DNA from: Linyphia triangularis
Lineage: Eukaryota > Arthropoda > Arachnida > Araneae > Linyphiidae
Direction: 5' to 3'
DNA: 64,000 bases
Assembly (NCBI GenBank): GCA_963978545.1
Contig: OZ021730.1
Span: 10,299,796-10,363,795 of the forward strand
A program made the translations under genes and the position numbers. Each line of letters begins with the position of its first letter. The first letter of the stretch is position 1. Of this stretch, positions 12,743 to 23,359 are shown piece after piece. The notes below the pieces were generated by a model. That model ran no database searches. It was not told the DNA's origin and saw only the letters and a program-made list of their open reading frames with translations.

Positions 12743-14036
12743 AATGCCGGAAAGTCATCGGACATGAATGTTCGTGCTTGTATACTGCCGAGCCTTTCTT
12801 TGATAGCTTCAAAGAAGTACCGATACACGTCCTCAGTTTGCCTGTTAGACCAAAGAAATGCAACGGGGAATCCTTCCCAGTTATTGTCTTTTACGACAAC
12901 GCTGGACAGTTGAATGTCATACATATTGGTTCCATGAGTGGAATCCATGGATATTATGTCTTGGCCATATATTTTGAAGATCTTCAGCTGGGCATCATTC
13001 ATGAAACCAAAGACAAAATCACCTTCTAACAGGGCACTGAATTTCTCATCTACTTCTCCAGGAAGCTTGTATATTAAAATTGGAGATGATTCGCTGTTGC
13101 ACATTTCCATCACCCAATTTCGACTGACAGGACATTATTAACATTTCGTTGCTCTCAGGAATTAACCCCATAAGAAGTAGCAATATTTCGAAGGTCCTGC
13201 ATTCGTGTTAATGCAAGTCTACTTGGTTCCAAAACATTTTCCGATATGTAGAGCAAAATATTTTGCTTTGGAATACCAGAGAGAAACTGCCCAGCAATTT
13301 CATCCTTGTCAGCCTTTGGTAATCTTAATCGGCCATACTCGCATTGATGTCCGACATGTGTAGAGATGAACCTTACGGTAATAACCTCTTCGCCTAACGG
13401 CACTTCATAGAGCATTCTTGCAGGGCAAAAAGAACCGCTCTTAATAGAGCCTTTCAATTTTATGTGCCGTTTTCCCTTGCTTAGAGATTTAAATTCTCCA
13501 CTGCGATTGCATGCATAACTATGAATAACAGCCGTCTTTGTCTTGTATCTGTTTCTCAATATGTAAGAAGAGGCTGTTTTCTTTTCTGTTAATAATTTCC
13601 ACTTTATGAACTGGTTGTGGTTTTCAAAGCACATGACTATGGTCTCAATCTGTATTTCCTGGATGGTTCATAGAAAAATGACTTGAAAAGGTCCTTTTTG
13701 TGGAAAATGAGCTGGCACATTCGGAACATTTGTAAGGCATCTTTAAGTTAGCTTTAGGGCCCTTGGTCATTAAAGGTTGTGACTTTTCATGGCTAATCAG
13801 AATTTTGTGCAAATTTTTTTTTGTGCTGAAGAACACGGACAGGGCGGCAAAATGCTTTTCCACACACATCACATACACAAGATGCCCTAGGTGGTGAGGA
13901 TACTGCCAAACTTCTCTTTTCATTAAACTGAGAATGAGACACAAAAGTATGAAGAGTTCTCAAATGTCTTTTCAAACTTGAGCAGCGAGTGAAAAAAAAT
14001 TTCACACAAGTCGCACTTAAATATCTTTTTATCCAT
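12743..14036 (-). pseudogene. Decayed C2H2 zinc-finger plus MULE-type transposase gene, C-terminus lost
   Basis: Read on the minus strand, a plausible start ATG at 14036 (MDKKIFKCDLCE) leads into three C2H2 fingers: near 14020-13950, CDVCGKAFCRPVRVLQH near 13880-13820, and YKCSECASSFSTKRTF...H near 13735-13660. After a basic FLYWCH/FAR1-like segment (KWKLLTEKKTASSYI) comes a MULE-family transposase core, with DSTHGTN supplying the first catalytic Asp, FPVAFLWSN, and SDDFPALI supplying the second. The rest, including the catalytic Glu, is missing where e4 begins. Disabling changes: frameshifts in the poly-A runs near 13990 and 13815, one near 13655, TGA at 13155-13157 and a one-base loss near 13122. 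Assignment to MULE is by motif recognition; some breaks could be introns. Confidence 0.72.
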
Positions 14037-14098
14037 GATGAATTAACAAAATTATTCTCATATATAGATATAAATAAAATTACTCTGTACATAAACAA

Positions 14099-14283
14099 TG
14101 CCGACCAAACTGTATAGTGGTTAGCGTGCTAGCTTCTAGACCGCGAGGTTGCGGGTTCGAGTCCCGTGTTAGGCATGGGTGTTTGTAAATGTATGTTGGC
14201 TTGTCTAATGACGAATGTTTCGGCGCATTATAGCCCTCGTGTTGCTGACGGCGCCAGATAATCTGAAAACAACCAGCCAACTA
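14099..14283 (+). mobile_element. SINE copy 2
   Basis: This is the plus-strand version of the family, with TGCCGACCAAAC at the head, B box GGGTTCGAGTCCC and the GGCGCA/GGCGCC stem-loop at 14222-14255. The AAACAACCAGCCAAC tail follows. It is flanked by an 11-bp duplication, TACATAAACAA, at 14088-14098 and 14284-14294. It sits just upstream of the zinc-finger pseudogene start, in non-LINE DNA. Confidence 0.93.
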
Positions 14284-14294
14284 TACATAAACAA

Positions 14295-16751
14295 ACAGTA
14301 GTCCACCAAATCCAAACTACTAAACAACGTTGGGTGACGAATCAGAAAATGAATTTACAAATTAAAAAACAAAAAATTTACGAAGCTAATAATAAATTAA
14401 TGAAAAATAATTAATAAAGAAAATTAGAAAAATAATCAAGGAACAACAAACTGACGTTTAAAGAAACTGACGATGATCGGAAAAAAAATCGCAAGTTTTC
14501 AAGTCACGCTAAACTTCTAACAACAAAGTATAAGAAGTAAGGTGGTAGTACTTGGTACAGTATCCGGTACTAGAAATTGCAAACTAAAACTTTTAAAGTT
14601 TGCGGGTTTTAGTTTCGAAATGAAAACCAACTAAAGTTACATTAGAGCACCTTTGTCAAATAAAGTTAGGGTTAGAAATACTAGTTTAGGCGGAATATTT
14701 TTTCCTATTGTTAAAATTGTTTTCACAGAAAGTTATTTGGAGTTTTGTGGATTTCGATTAGTTTTTAATGATTTGTATGAAAAAATAATACGTATTTTAA
14801 GTAATTGTAATCCTTTTTTCTCGATAAAGAAGTGCCTTTGTTTTTAATTTCAACTTTAGTACAATTCGTTCAATGAAAACGTTTAACAAGACTAATACAA
14901 AATTTGAGATTGCGCAATTTGATACCCGCATCGAACGTATGTGTTTGAATTTCTGGATCTCAACTGTACCTGTCTTAGTAAAATGATGTATCTCTAGATT
15001 TTGGAAAAACTTACACATTTAATTTGTCTAAACTTACACATTTAATTTGTCTAAACTTACACATTTAATTTGTCTAAACTTTTTAATATAAGCAATACCT
15101 TGGGGTGGATGAATGAAATTTAAAGTCAATCGATTGGGGAAACAGTATAAAATTTAGGGAAATATTAGAAAAATTCTTTTTAATATAAAGAAAGCAGCTC
15201 ATTACTTTTAGTAATTGTAGTTGATTAGAAAAAAATTGAGTAGTTGCACAATTAAGGATGTTTGTTATAATAAAATAAGATAAATATTGTGAGACGAAGC
15301 AGTGTGGAACTGATACAATAACGCACAAATGGTAAAATGGAAATGGTGATGCCAATAATTTTAATGCAAAATAATATAATTAGATTTAAAGTAATATATC
15401 AGTCAATAGGCTCAGACATTCAAATGTAATCACAATGAATGCACTTAAGCACGAAATGTAACTCAACAACTTAAGAAAATAGAGCAACTAGTTAGCTACA
15501 CTATAATCACATAACACTAATTCAAATACATTTTAATGTCAGCATTTTTAAAAAAGACATTTAATAAAAAAAAAAAAAAACCTGGATTGAATTATATTCC
15601 GATGCTTAGTTTAACTTTAATAATTATTTTTAAGTTTTATGTATTAACATACGTATCATAAACCAAACGTATCATTACACTACAACAAAATCTGAATTTA
15701 AATATTAATTCCAATTTTTGTAGCTGTTAAAAAATCTAAAATACGATTTCATAAAAAATGAAAATGCTTGTAAAAAATCAAATCAAATTAAATTTAATTA
15801 AAAAAAAATTAAATGGAATTTAATTATTTAAAATTATAAACATAACATTTTGGAAAGCAAAAGATGGATTCTTTGAAAAACATTCAAAACTTTTTTGTAT
15901 TGTAATTAACGTTTTAACAATACAATTTGAATAATGATTTATAAAAAATATTCTTAAGGTAAAATTTTCAATTTTTTTTTTTTTTTGTCATATATACTTT
16001 TGCAATGATTTAAGTTCAATACATAAAAAATGTATAGTGTTATCGAGAGTAACAATTATAAGCAATAATGGTATCATATAAATGGTGATATGAAATATAC
16101 TTAGAGGAAAAAGTATAATCAATTGAATTTAAAGTAATGAAGCAGTTTGATATGTCATTAGGCACAGCCATAAAAATGCAATAAGAATCAATGTATTAAA
16201 ACAAGGGCGACTTAAACAATAATAAAAATAATGCAACTATCCAAACTATGAATCCATCACAAAATAATTGCATAATCAAATAATTGTATTGCCTTAATTT
16301 TAAAAAAGAAATATTTTTTTTCAAACTGAGCTTGGTCACAATCTTGTGCTGAGCATTACAAGTATAAATAAAGCAAATATAATAAAGCAAAATAAATAAA
16401 GCAAATATATACATATAATGACAAGTCTCAATATTACATCAGCAATTAGGATGATTGACAATATTACATCAGCATTATTTCAAACAAACGTCAATAGGCA
16501 ATTTGTCATTCTTAGGATTTTGTAAAAACTCTTTCTTGTTGTATCATTAGCTCTTACTTTTCATCAGGACATCTGTACTGCCGATTGTTTCCCGGATGCT
16601 TTCTGATGTGCAATTGTTCGTAATAAAAGTCAATCCAAATTATTTCAAGGCTTTCCTTCACTGTTAATCATGTTCATCTTGTATTTCACCCCAAAACAAG
16701 ATGTAATACTCATACAGTATTCGATAACATTCTCAAGAACTTACGACATTC
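14295..16751 (+). other. AT-rich intergenic DNA, no gene seen
   Basis: About 2.4 kb of AT-rich sequence with many homopolymer runs. The longest open frames are under 100 codons, have no recognisable motif and look random. The only clear structure is the 23-bp tandem repeat listed separately. A loosely similar pair of segments, near 15385-15450 and 16125-16200, hints at an old duplication. I see no RNA gene or promoter that I can support. Confidence 0.6.
15009..15077 (+). repeat. Three perfect copies of a 23-bp tandem repeat
   Basis: The unit begins ACTTACACATTTAATTTG and occurs exactly three times in a row, followed by a partial fourth start (ACTT). It is a minisatellite-type array with no visible function. 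Confidence 0.95.
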
Positions 16752-16764
16752 TTGGTTGGAAATG

Positions 16765-17396
16765 ACCCTCAGGGGGTTTACTTTCTATAAGTAAATACGG
16801 GCTTCACAACCCTGGGGCACCCCAGTGATCTATCCCTCCTTCTGTTTTACCTTCTCGTTTTGGTTTTGTATGTATCGTTTGGCTTCCCTTCCTTCCCTCA
16901 TTGTGGTTACCTCTTCTGAGGTGAGGGCTCCCCTTGAGAAGCTTTATGCCGCTCTGTTGCTATCAGCTTCTCTCGGGCATTTAATCACCCACGTGTTTGC
17001 CGTGCGTGGAGACCCGTGTCCCTGGAAAGGGGGATCCTGGTAGTTGAGGGGCGACATACTGTCCCAATACACTACTTTGGCCCTTGCTTCAGATAAACGG
17101 GAGGTGCACATTGGTCCCGTGTGTATCAATCGGCTGGTCGTCCGACTTCGTCGGCGGCTAGGGATCAAGCGTTCGGCTCGTCTGCTGGGAATCTCGTTAA
17201 GGGTGGAGACTTCTACAGGGACGAGTCGTTCGCGTATAGGTGCTGGATAACCCGGTAGTGGCATACCGTGCGCAACAGTTGTGTTCCCGTTTTCCTTTTT
17301 TAGTTATTTTTGTTGCTTGCCGGTATACACTATCCCCAATGTCGTGGACTCCATGGTGGGTGGGATTCTAGTGCCCGAATCTTTTAAAATACTCTT
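16765..17396 (+). promoter_or_regulatory. e5 5' leader with structured terminus
   Basis: This 632-base untranslated leader opens with a CCCTCAGGGGG hairpin, then a TTTACTT/AAGTAAA stem (one mismatch here) and GGGCTTCACAACCC. Further in is the block CCCACGTGTTTGCCGTGCGT, which contains a CACGTG palindrome and is shared with LINE-C leaders. It ends in a segment containing CTCCATGGTGGGTGGGA shortly before the ORF1 ATG. LINEs of this type need an internal promoter here; which part is the promoter cannot be read from sequence. Confidence 0.75.
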
Positions 17397-18539
17397 ATGG
17401 AAACTACAGCTTCTTTTTCTTCTCCTCCTAGTGGGGAGCAACATTGTCATGACTCTTCAATACAAATTCGAGCAAAATTCTTCGTGGTACATCGTCAAGA
17501 GGGCTCCTTCGAGAAAGTCTCTCCTTTCCTTATAGAAAAGACACTACAATCGTTGGTTGGTGATACGGCTTCAGTTAAAAAACTGAGGTCCGGTGATTTG
17601 CTTGTTGAAGTCCGTAACCATCAACAAGCCAAGAATATTCTAAAAATTGAAAATTTCGGTTCACTCCCGGTTACTGTGAAAGAACATGGTTCCCTTAACA
17701 AATCTCGGGGTGTTGTGTCAGAATCTGACTTATATCATACAGCAGAGGACGAGATACTTGATCACCTTCGTGATCAGCATGTTTCAGCCGTCCACCGCAT
17801 TACAATACGCCGAGATGGGAACATAATACCTACAAAACACCTAATTGTCACTTTTGATTTACCTACTTTGCCGTCTCATGTGAAGGCGGGGTACCTGAAT
17901 TGCCATGTACGTCCTTATATTCCAAACCCACTTCGCTGTTTTAAGTGCCAGAAATTTGGCCACTCTCAAACAGCGTGTCGTGGGGAAACGGAAACATGCG
18001 CACGTTGTGCAGGTACTGGACATGATAGTGCTAATTGCAAAGCACCCGAGAAGTGTGTCAATTGCAATGGCACTCATCCGTCATACTCTCGATCATGTCC
18101 ACAGTGGGTAAAAGAAAAAGAAATACAGACCGTGCGTGTGAACCAGAATTTATCATACTTTGATGCTAGGAGGCTAGTTGATGCTAGGACTCCTAAAATT
18201 GGTGTAGCTTATGCTGATGTTTGTAAAAAAACTTTCAGCTGTAAAAGCACCCAAACGGAAAGCCCTATATCACCTCTTGTCAAATTACCTCCAAAGTCAT
18301 CTGTAGAGGTACCAAAACGACCGACGATTGTTAAGAAATCCCTGGCTAAATCCAAAGCTTTGCAAACAATTAAATTAAAATCTGCCAAAGGGGGACCTTC
18401 TCGAGAGAGGCCCTCAAATCCTTTCAACATTCTTCGTTCTTTTAAGGACACGGATGTGGTGAATCTTCACCCATCTGATGAGGACGAAGATATCACTGAA
18501 GAGTCCGACCCTCTTTTAAAATTTTCACTTAATAGTTAA
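17397..18539 (+). CDS. LINE-B ORF1, zinc-knuckle nucleic-acid-binding protein
   Basis: A complete 380-aa frame. The N-terminal half is a compact domain (SPFLIEKTLQSLVGD, SGDLLVEVRNHQQAKNIL, RITIRRDGNIIPTKHLIVTF) like that found before the knuckles in X-element/jockey ORF1 proteins. Three knuckles follow at about residues 181-235: CFKCQKFGHSQTAC, CARCAGTGHDSANC and CVNCNGTHPSYSRSC. The tail is basic with an acidic end (HPSDEDEDITEESD). Such proteins form ribonucleoprotein particles with element RNA. The TAA stop at 18537-18539 shares its last A with the ORF2 ATG, suggesting ORF2 translation by termination-reinitiation. The ATG was chosen because it matches the start in e13. Confidence 0.93.
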   Translation: METTASFSSPPSGEQHCHDSSIQIRAKFFVVHRQEGSFEKVSPFLIEKTLQSLVGDTASVKKLRSGDLLVEVRNHQQAKNILKIENFGSLPVTVKEHGSLNKSRGVVSESDLYHTAEDEILDHLRDQHVSAVHRITIRRDGNIIPTKHLIVTFDLPTLPSHVKAGYLNCHVRPYIPNPLRCFKCQKFGHSQTACRGETETCARCAGTGHDSANCKAPEKCVNCNGTHPSYSRSCPQWVKEKEIQTVRVNQNLSYFDARRLVDARTPKIGVAYADVCKKTFSCKSTQTESPISPLVKLPPKSSVEVPKRPTIVKKSLAKSKALQTIKLKSAKGGPSRERPSNPFNILRSFKDTDVVNLHPSDEDEDITEESDPLLKFSLNS

Positions 18540-21307
18540 TGGCTTCTTTTGTTTCTTGGAATTGTCGCGGTTTTAGGTCTAGGAAGGATGATGTGAAGAA
18601 TATTATTTCACTTTACCATCCAGCATGTTTGGCCCTTCAAGAAACTTTCTTGAAGGATTCGTATACATCTACGATCCGTGGGTATAGTTGCATTAGAAAA
18701 GATGTTACCCGTAGTAATACAGTGTCTGGAGGAGTATGTCTTTTTATTGCTCATAATTACCCCAGCACTGTACTCACACTGCGCACGTCTCTACAGGCTG
18801 TGGCTGCGAGACTTCATATACAGTCCCTTCTCACAGTCTGTTGCCTATACCTACCGCCGCATGCTATCATCCGTCAAGAGGAGCTGAATGATTTGATAGA
18901 CCAGCTTCCAGCACCATTTTTATTGCTCGGTGACTTTAATGGTCACAGTACTCTGTGGGGCAATGATAATACGAATCCTCGTGGGAGACAGATCGAAAAG
19001 TTGTTATCAGATCATTGTCTCTGTCTCCTGAATAACGAGGAGAAAACGTATTTCCATGAACCCACAAGAACATTCCATTCACTTGATTTAGCCATTTGTT
19101 CACCTGTACTTCTGCCATACTTGAATTTTGCTGTTGGGAGTGATCTACATAACAGTGATCACTTCCCTATTCTCATTCCGTACACAGGTAATCGTAGCGT
19201 GAACATCCGTCTACCTACGTACAAATACCACAAGGTGAATTGGGACAGATTTACTAAGTTGGCTGTTGTAACAGGAACAATGGTGGACAGTGAGGATGTT
19301 GATACTGCTGTCCAAAATGTCACTGAAGCAATTTTAAATGCTGCAGAATCCTCCATTCCTAAGACATCACCTAGAACACTGCGACACTGTAAACCATACT
19401 GGAATGCAGACTGTCAGTCTGCATACAAGAAACAAAAGAAGCTATGGGGTATCTTCCGCAGATACCCAACTACAGGAAACCTTATCGCCTTTAAAAAGGC
19501 TAAGGCAGTTGCTCGTAGGGTTAGACGTCAAAGTCAGAAAGATTCTTGGATAAGTTATGTCTCTTCGATTACGTCTAAAACATCAAGTAAACAGTTGTGG
19601 AAGAAGGTTAGAGCGGCCAACGGTTTGTATCCGGAATATTCTTGCCCGATACTTCAAACCGGAGCTGCTGTGTTCTCTTCCCCTGAAGATATTGCTAACC
19701 TTATCGGTGAAACTTTTGAAAGTGTATCCAGTTCCGATTCTTATAGTCCTACTTTTCTAGTGACTAAGAATCGTGCTGAACGGACTGGAATTAACTTCAA
19801 AAGCAATATTGATTACTCCTACAACTGTGACCTTAAGATGTACGAATTGAAGAGTGCTTTATCTAAAGCCCATAACACCAGTCCAGGTCCAGATGGGATC
19901 AGTTACCAAATGCTTCGCCATTTAAGTCCAGATTCTCTTTTTAACATACTTTTACTCTTTAATAGAATCTGGAAGGAGAACATCTTTCCTACCTTGTGGC
20001 GGGAAGCTACTGTAATCCCCATTCTGAAACCTGGAAAGGATCCCAAGGATCCTCTGAACTATCGACCGATAGCCTTAACGAGCTGCCTTTGTAAGACCTT
20101 TGAACGTATTGTAAACGCCCGACTCTCTTACATGTTAGAAAAAGATGGATGTATTTCACCTCTCCAGAGTGGATTCCGACGAGGGCGGTCCACTCTTGAT
20201 AACATCGTGAAACTAGAAACAGATGTTCGCAATGCCTTTGTGCAGAGGAATCATCTAGTTTCAATCTTTTTCGACATTGAGAAGGCGTATGATCATACGT
20301 GGCGATATGGTATCCTGCAAACTCTATTTAATTTTGGTTTTAGGGGTAACCTTCCCCTTTTTATTCAAAATTTTTTATCATCTCGTGTTTTTAGAGTTCG
20401 CATTGGAGCTTCATTTTCAAATTATTTTAACCAATCTGAGGGAGTTCCTCAAGGGTGTGTTTTAAGTGTCACCCTTTTTAATCTTCATATCAGCAACATC
20501 CTTCATGTCCTTTCACCCTTTGTTCATGGAACTTTGTATGTTGATGACTTGCAAATCTCGTGCCAAGGATCAAACATGCGCTTAATTGAACGTCAGTTAC
20601 AAACTGCTGTTAACAGACTTGTAGAATGGTGTGAACAAAACGGCCATAAACTGTCACCATTTAAAAGCAGTTGCATCCACTTCTGTAGGAGGAGGGGTCT
20701 TCACCCTGACCCTGAAATCCACATACGCAATTCTCCCATCCCAGTTGTGAATCAGATAAGATACTTGGGAGTCATCTTCGACAACAAGTTAAATTTTCTC
20801 CCACATATTGTATACTTGCGCAAGAAGTGCGATAAATCGCTTAATATCCTCAAAGTACTCTCAAATACATCTTGGGGTGCTGATCGCACTTCTTTGCTGC
20901 GTATTTACAATTCGGTTATCTTATCCCGTATTGACTACGGATGCGTTGCGTATGGGTCTGCAGGAGTATCCCTTCTACGAAGATTGGATACTGTCCATCA
21001 CACTGCTGCCCGTATTTGTTCATGTGCATTTCGAACTTCACCCATTGAAAGTCTGTTGACAGAGTGTAGTCTACTTCCACTTGACTTGAGACGGAAAAAA
21101 TTAAGCGCCAACTACTACTGTAGAATTATGTCTGATCCTTTTCACCCTTTACGTAAGTTGAGACTTGATGCCTATCTTGGTAGGTTATATGATGCTCGTC
21201 CATCTAACATCCGACCATTTTCTGAAAGAGCGAAATCCATCTTGTTGGATGCAGCTCTAAGTGACGTAGTTACCCAAACATTCACCACTCAATCCTTTCC
21301 ACCGTGG
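18539..21307 (+). pseudogene. LINE-B ORF2, first part (EN-RT), split by e6
   Basis: It starts MASFVSWNCRGF at the overlapping TAATG. Endonuclease: LQETF, LLGDFNGHS near residue 131 and HNSDHFPIL near 207. Reverse transcriptase: PGPDGISY, FFDIEKAYD near 575, GVPQGCVLS and LYVDDLQ near 667, and YLGVIFDNKL. Coding runs without a stop to the insertion point inside the 14-bp duplication (21294-21307). The continuation is at 27185-28096. Together the two pieces give 3681 bases, exactly the length of the intact ORF2 of e13. The e6 insertion plus duplication is 5877 bases, a multiple of three, so frame number is unchanged across it. Confidence 0.93.
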
Positions 21308-21941
21308 CCCCTCAGGGGGTTTACTTTCTATTAGTAAACACGGGCTTCACAACCCCGGGGTGCCCCAGTGATCTATCACTTCCTCTGTTTTACCTTCTTT
21401 TTTGGGTTCTGTATTTATAGGTTAGTTTTCTTTCTTCCCTCGTTGTGGTTACCTCTTCAGAGGGGAGGGCTCCCCTTGAGAAGCTTTGTGCCGCTCTGTT
21501 GCTATCAGCTTCTCTCGGGGATTAAATCACCCACGTGTTTGCCGTGCGTGGAGACCCGTGTCTTTGGAAAGGGGGATCCTGGTAGTTGAGGGACGACATA
21601 CTGTCCCAATACACTACTTTGGCCCTTGCTTCAGATAAACGGGAGGTACACATTGGTCCCATGTGTATCATTCGGCTGGTCGTCCGACTTCGTCGGCGGC
21701 TAGGGATCAAGCGTTCGGCTCGTCTGCTGGGAATCTCGTTAAGGGTGGAGACTTCTACAGGGACGAGTCGGTCGCGTATAGGCACTGGATAACCTGTTAG
21801 TGACATACCGTGCGTAACTGTTTAGTTACGATTTTCTTTCTTTTCATTATTTTAGTTGCTTGCCGGTATGCACTAACCCCGAGATCGCGGACTCCACGGT
21901 GGGTGGGACTCTAGTGCCCGAATAAAAATAAACTAAAACAT
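21308..21941 (+). promoter_or_regulatory. e6 5' leader
   Basis: A 634-base leader, nearly identical by eye to the LINE-B leaders of e5 and e13. It has the CCCCTC/GGGG hairpin, then TTTACTT...AGTAAA, the CACGTG-containing block near 21528-21555, the GACTTCGTCGGCGG segment, and GACTCCACGGTGGGTGGG before ORF1. The match to a different coding family is the notable point. Confidence 0.75.
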
Positions 21942-23351
21942 ATGGAAACTTTATCTTTTTCTTCAGGCCCGACGGGAGGCCAAAATCCCCAAAACCTACA
22001 GTTGAAACGAACAATAAACAATGATGAAAATACGGTACCTAAAAAACAAGCTCCTCCACTCAATAACTTGCTCCATGAAAATCAAAATCAACTAACCAAC
22101 CAACCTCCTCTCAATAATCCATCTTTCTTAATAGTTAATTCTGAGTCCGGTGAATTGGGAAAAATGTCCCCTTTTTTTATACAAAAGGGCATTAAGGGTA
22201 TCTGTGGGAACGAACCCCAAAGCATTAGGAAGTTAAAATCGGGCGACTTTCTTGTTCAAACTAAAGACTCCAGGCAATCTCAATATCTATTAGCAGCATC
22301 GACAATGGGAAACATCAAAATCAATGTAACCCCTCATAAAGGACTCAATTCCAGTCAAGGCGTCATTTCGGAATCGGATCTTCAACACGTTGAAGATTCC
22401 GAAATCCTAAGGGAACTTTCTTCCCAAGGGGTTACAAATGTACGCCGAATCACCATCAAAAGGGATAACAACATACTAAAGACAAAACATATAATACTAA
22501 CGTTTAACTCCCCTAAATTACCCAGTAAAATTACAGCAGGCTACCTAAGTTGTCCTGTAAGACCGTTTATCCCTAACCCATTGCGATGCTTTAAATGTCA
22601 AAAGTTCGGGAATTCAAAAATTACATGCAGAAGTGATCACGAAGTTTGCGCAGTGTGTGGCAGCACTGAACATCAAAGCGAAGGCTGCCAAGCTGAGCCC
22701 ACCTGCGTCAACTGCTCTGGAAAGCATCCATCCTTTTCCAGAACGTGCAAAGAATACTTAAAAGAAAAGACAATTCAAGAAATAAAAACCAACAGTAACA
22801 TCTCGTATCCGGAAGCCCGAACTATATATGTAAATACAATAGAAAATTCTATGGCTAAAACAATATCTAAAGCAATTGCCTCCAAACCAAACCAAGTAAA
22901 GTCTATGGCCACTCAAACAGATATCCACATCCCGAAAACCCAAATGTCACCCGAACAACTTCTTAAGTGCTTTTCTTTACCCGCCAAACACAGTACCCTT
23001 TCGTCCCAAACAAACCCTATTCCCGGTACTTCAAGATCAATAGAAAACCCACCCAAAACTTTTATCAAACCCAAAAAAAATAAGAAACTACCAGAAATGA
23101 AGCTTTCAAATAAACCTGGAGAAATTCTAAAAAATAAAGTGCAATCCAAAATCCAATATAATACACAACGAAAAACTAAAACAAAGGGAGAGAAATCAGT
23201 GTCATCGGAACCATCAACTAATGACGAAACTGATGTCATCTCGGGTCTTGACCCAGGTGACATGGAGGTCGACCCAGGCCTCGAGATCCCTAAACTTCTT
23301 CAACCAAGAAGCAGGTCACTAGACCGGCGGATCGCTAATCTTTCCAAGTAA
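21942..23351 (+). CDS. LINE-A ORF1, 469 aa, one knuckle altered
   Basis: A complete frame starting METLSFSSGPTGG. A low-complexity Asn/Gln-rich N-terminus precedes FLIVNSESGELGKMSPFF and the GDFLVQTKD and RRITIKRDNN segments. Three zinc knuckles lie at about residues 215-268. The first reads CFKCQKFGNSKITC, with Asn in place of the metal-binding His kept in e2, e3, e8 and e9; the other two are normal. The tail is Lys-rich, ends with the acidic GLDPGDMEVDPGLE segment, and stops eight bases before ORF2. Expected to be an RNA chaperone; the His loss may weaken it. Confidence 0.93.
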   Translation: METLSFSSGPTGGQNPQNLQLKRTINNDENTVPKKQAPPLNNLLHENQNQLTNQPPLNNPSFLIVNSESGELGKMSPFFIQKGIKGICGNEPQSIRKLKSGDFLVQTKDSRQSQYLLAASTMGNIKINVTPHKGLNSSQGVISESDLQHVEDSEILRELSSQGVTNVRRITIKRDNNILKTKHIILTFNSPKLPSKITAGYLSCPVRPFIPNPLRCFKCQKFGNSKITCRSDHEVCAVCGSTEHQSEGCQAEPTCVNCSGKHPSFSRTCKEYLKEKTIQEIKTNSNISYPEARTIYVNTIENSMAKTISKAIASKPNQVKSMATQTDIHIPKTQMSPEQLLKCFSLPAKHSTLSSQTNPIPGTSRSIENPPKTFIKPKKNKKLPEMKLSNKPGEILKNKVQSKIQYNTQRKTKTKGEKSVSSEPSTNDETDVISGLDPGDMEVDPGLEIPKLLQPRSRSLDRRIANLSK

Positions 23352-23359
23352 CATTCAAT

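Noticed and set aside
14653..16414. Several 60-90 codon open frames in AT-rich DNA
   Set aside because: Composition-driven frames rich in Phe, Leu, Ile and Lys codons, overlapping on both strands, with no motif.
17044..17250. A 68-codon open frame recurring in leaders (17044, 21586, 34211, 37298, 54047, 54943)
   Set aside because: It begins with TTG rather than ATG, and the opposite strand is open over the same bases. It is conserved because the leader is conserved; nothing shows translation.
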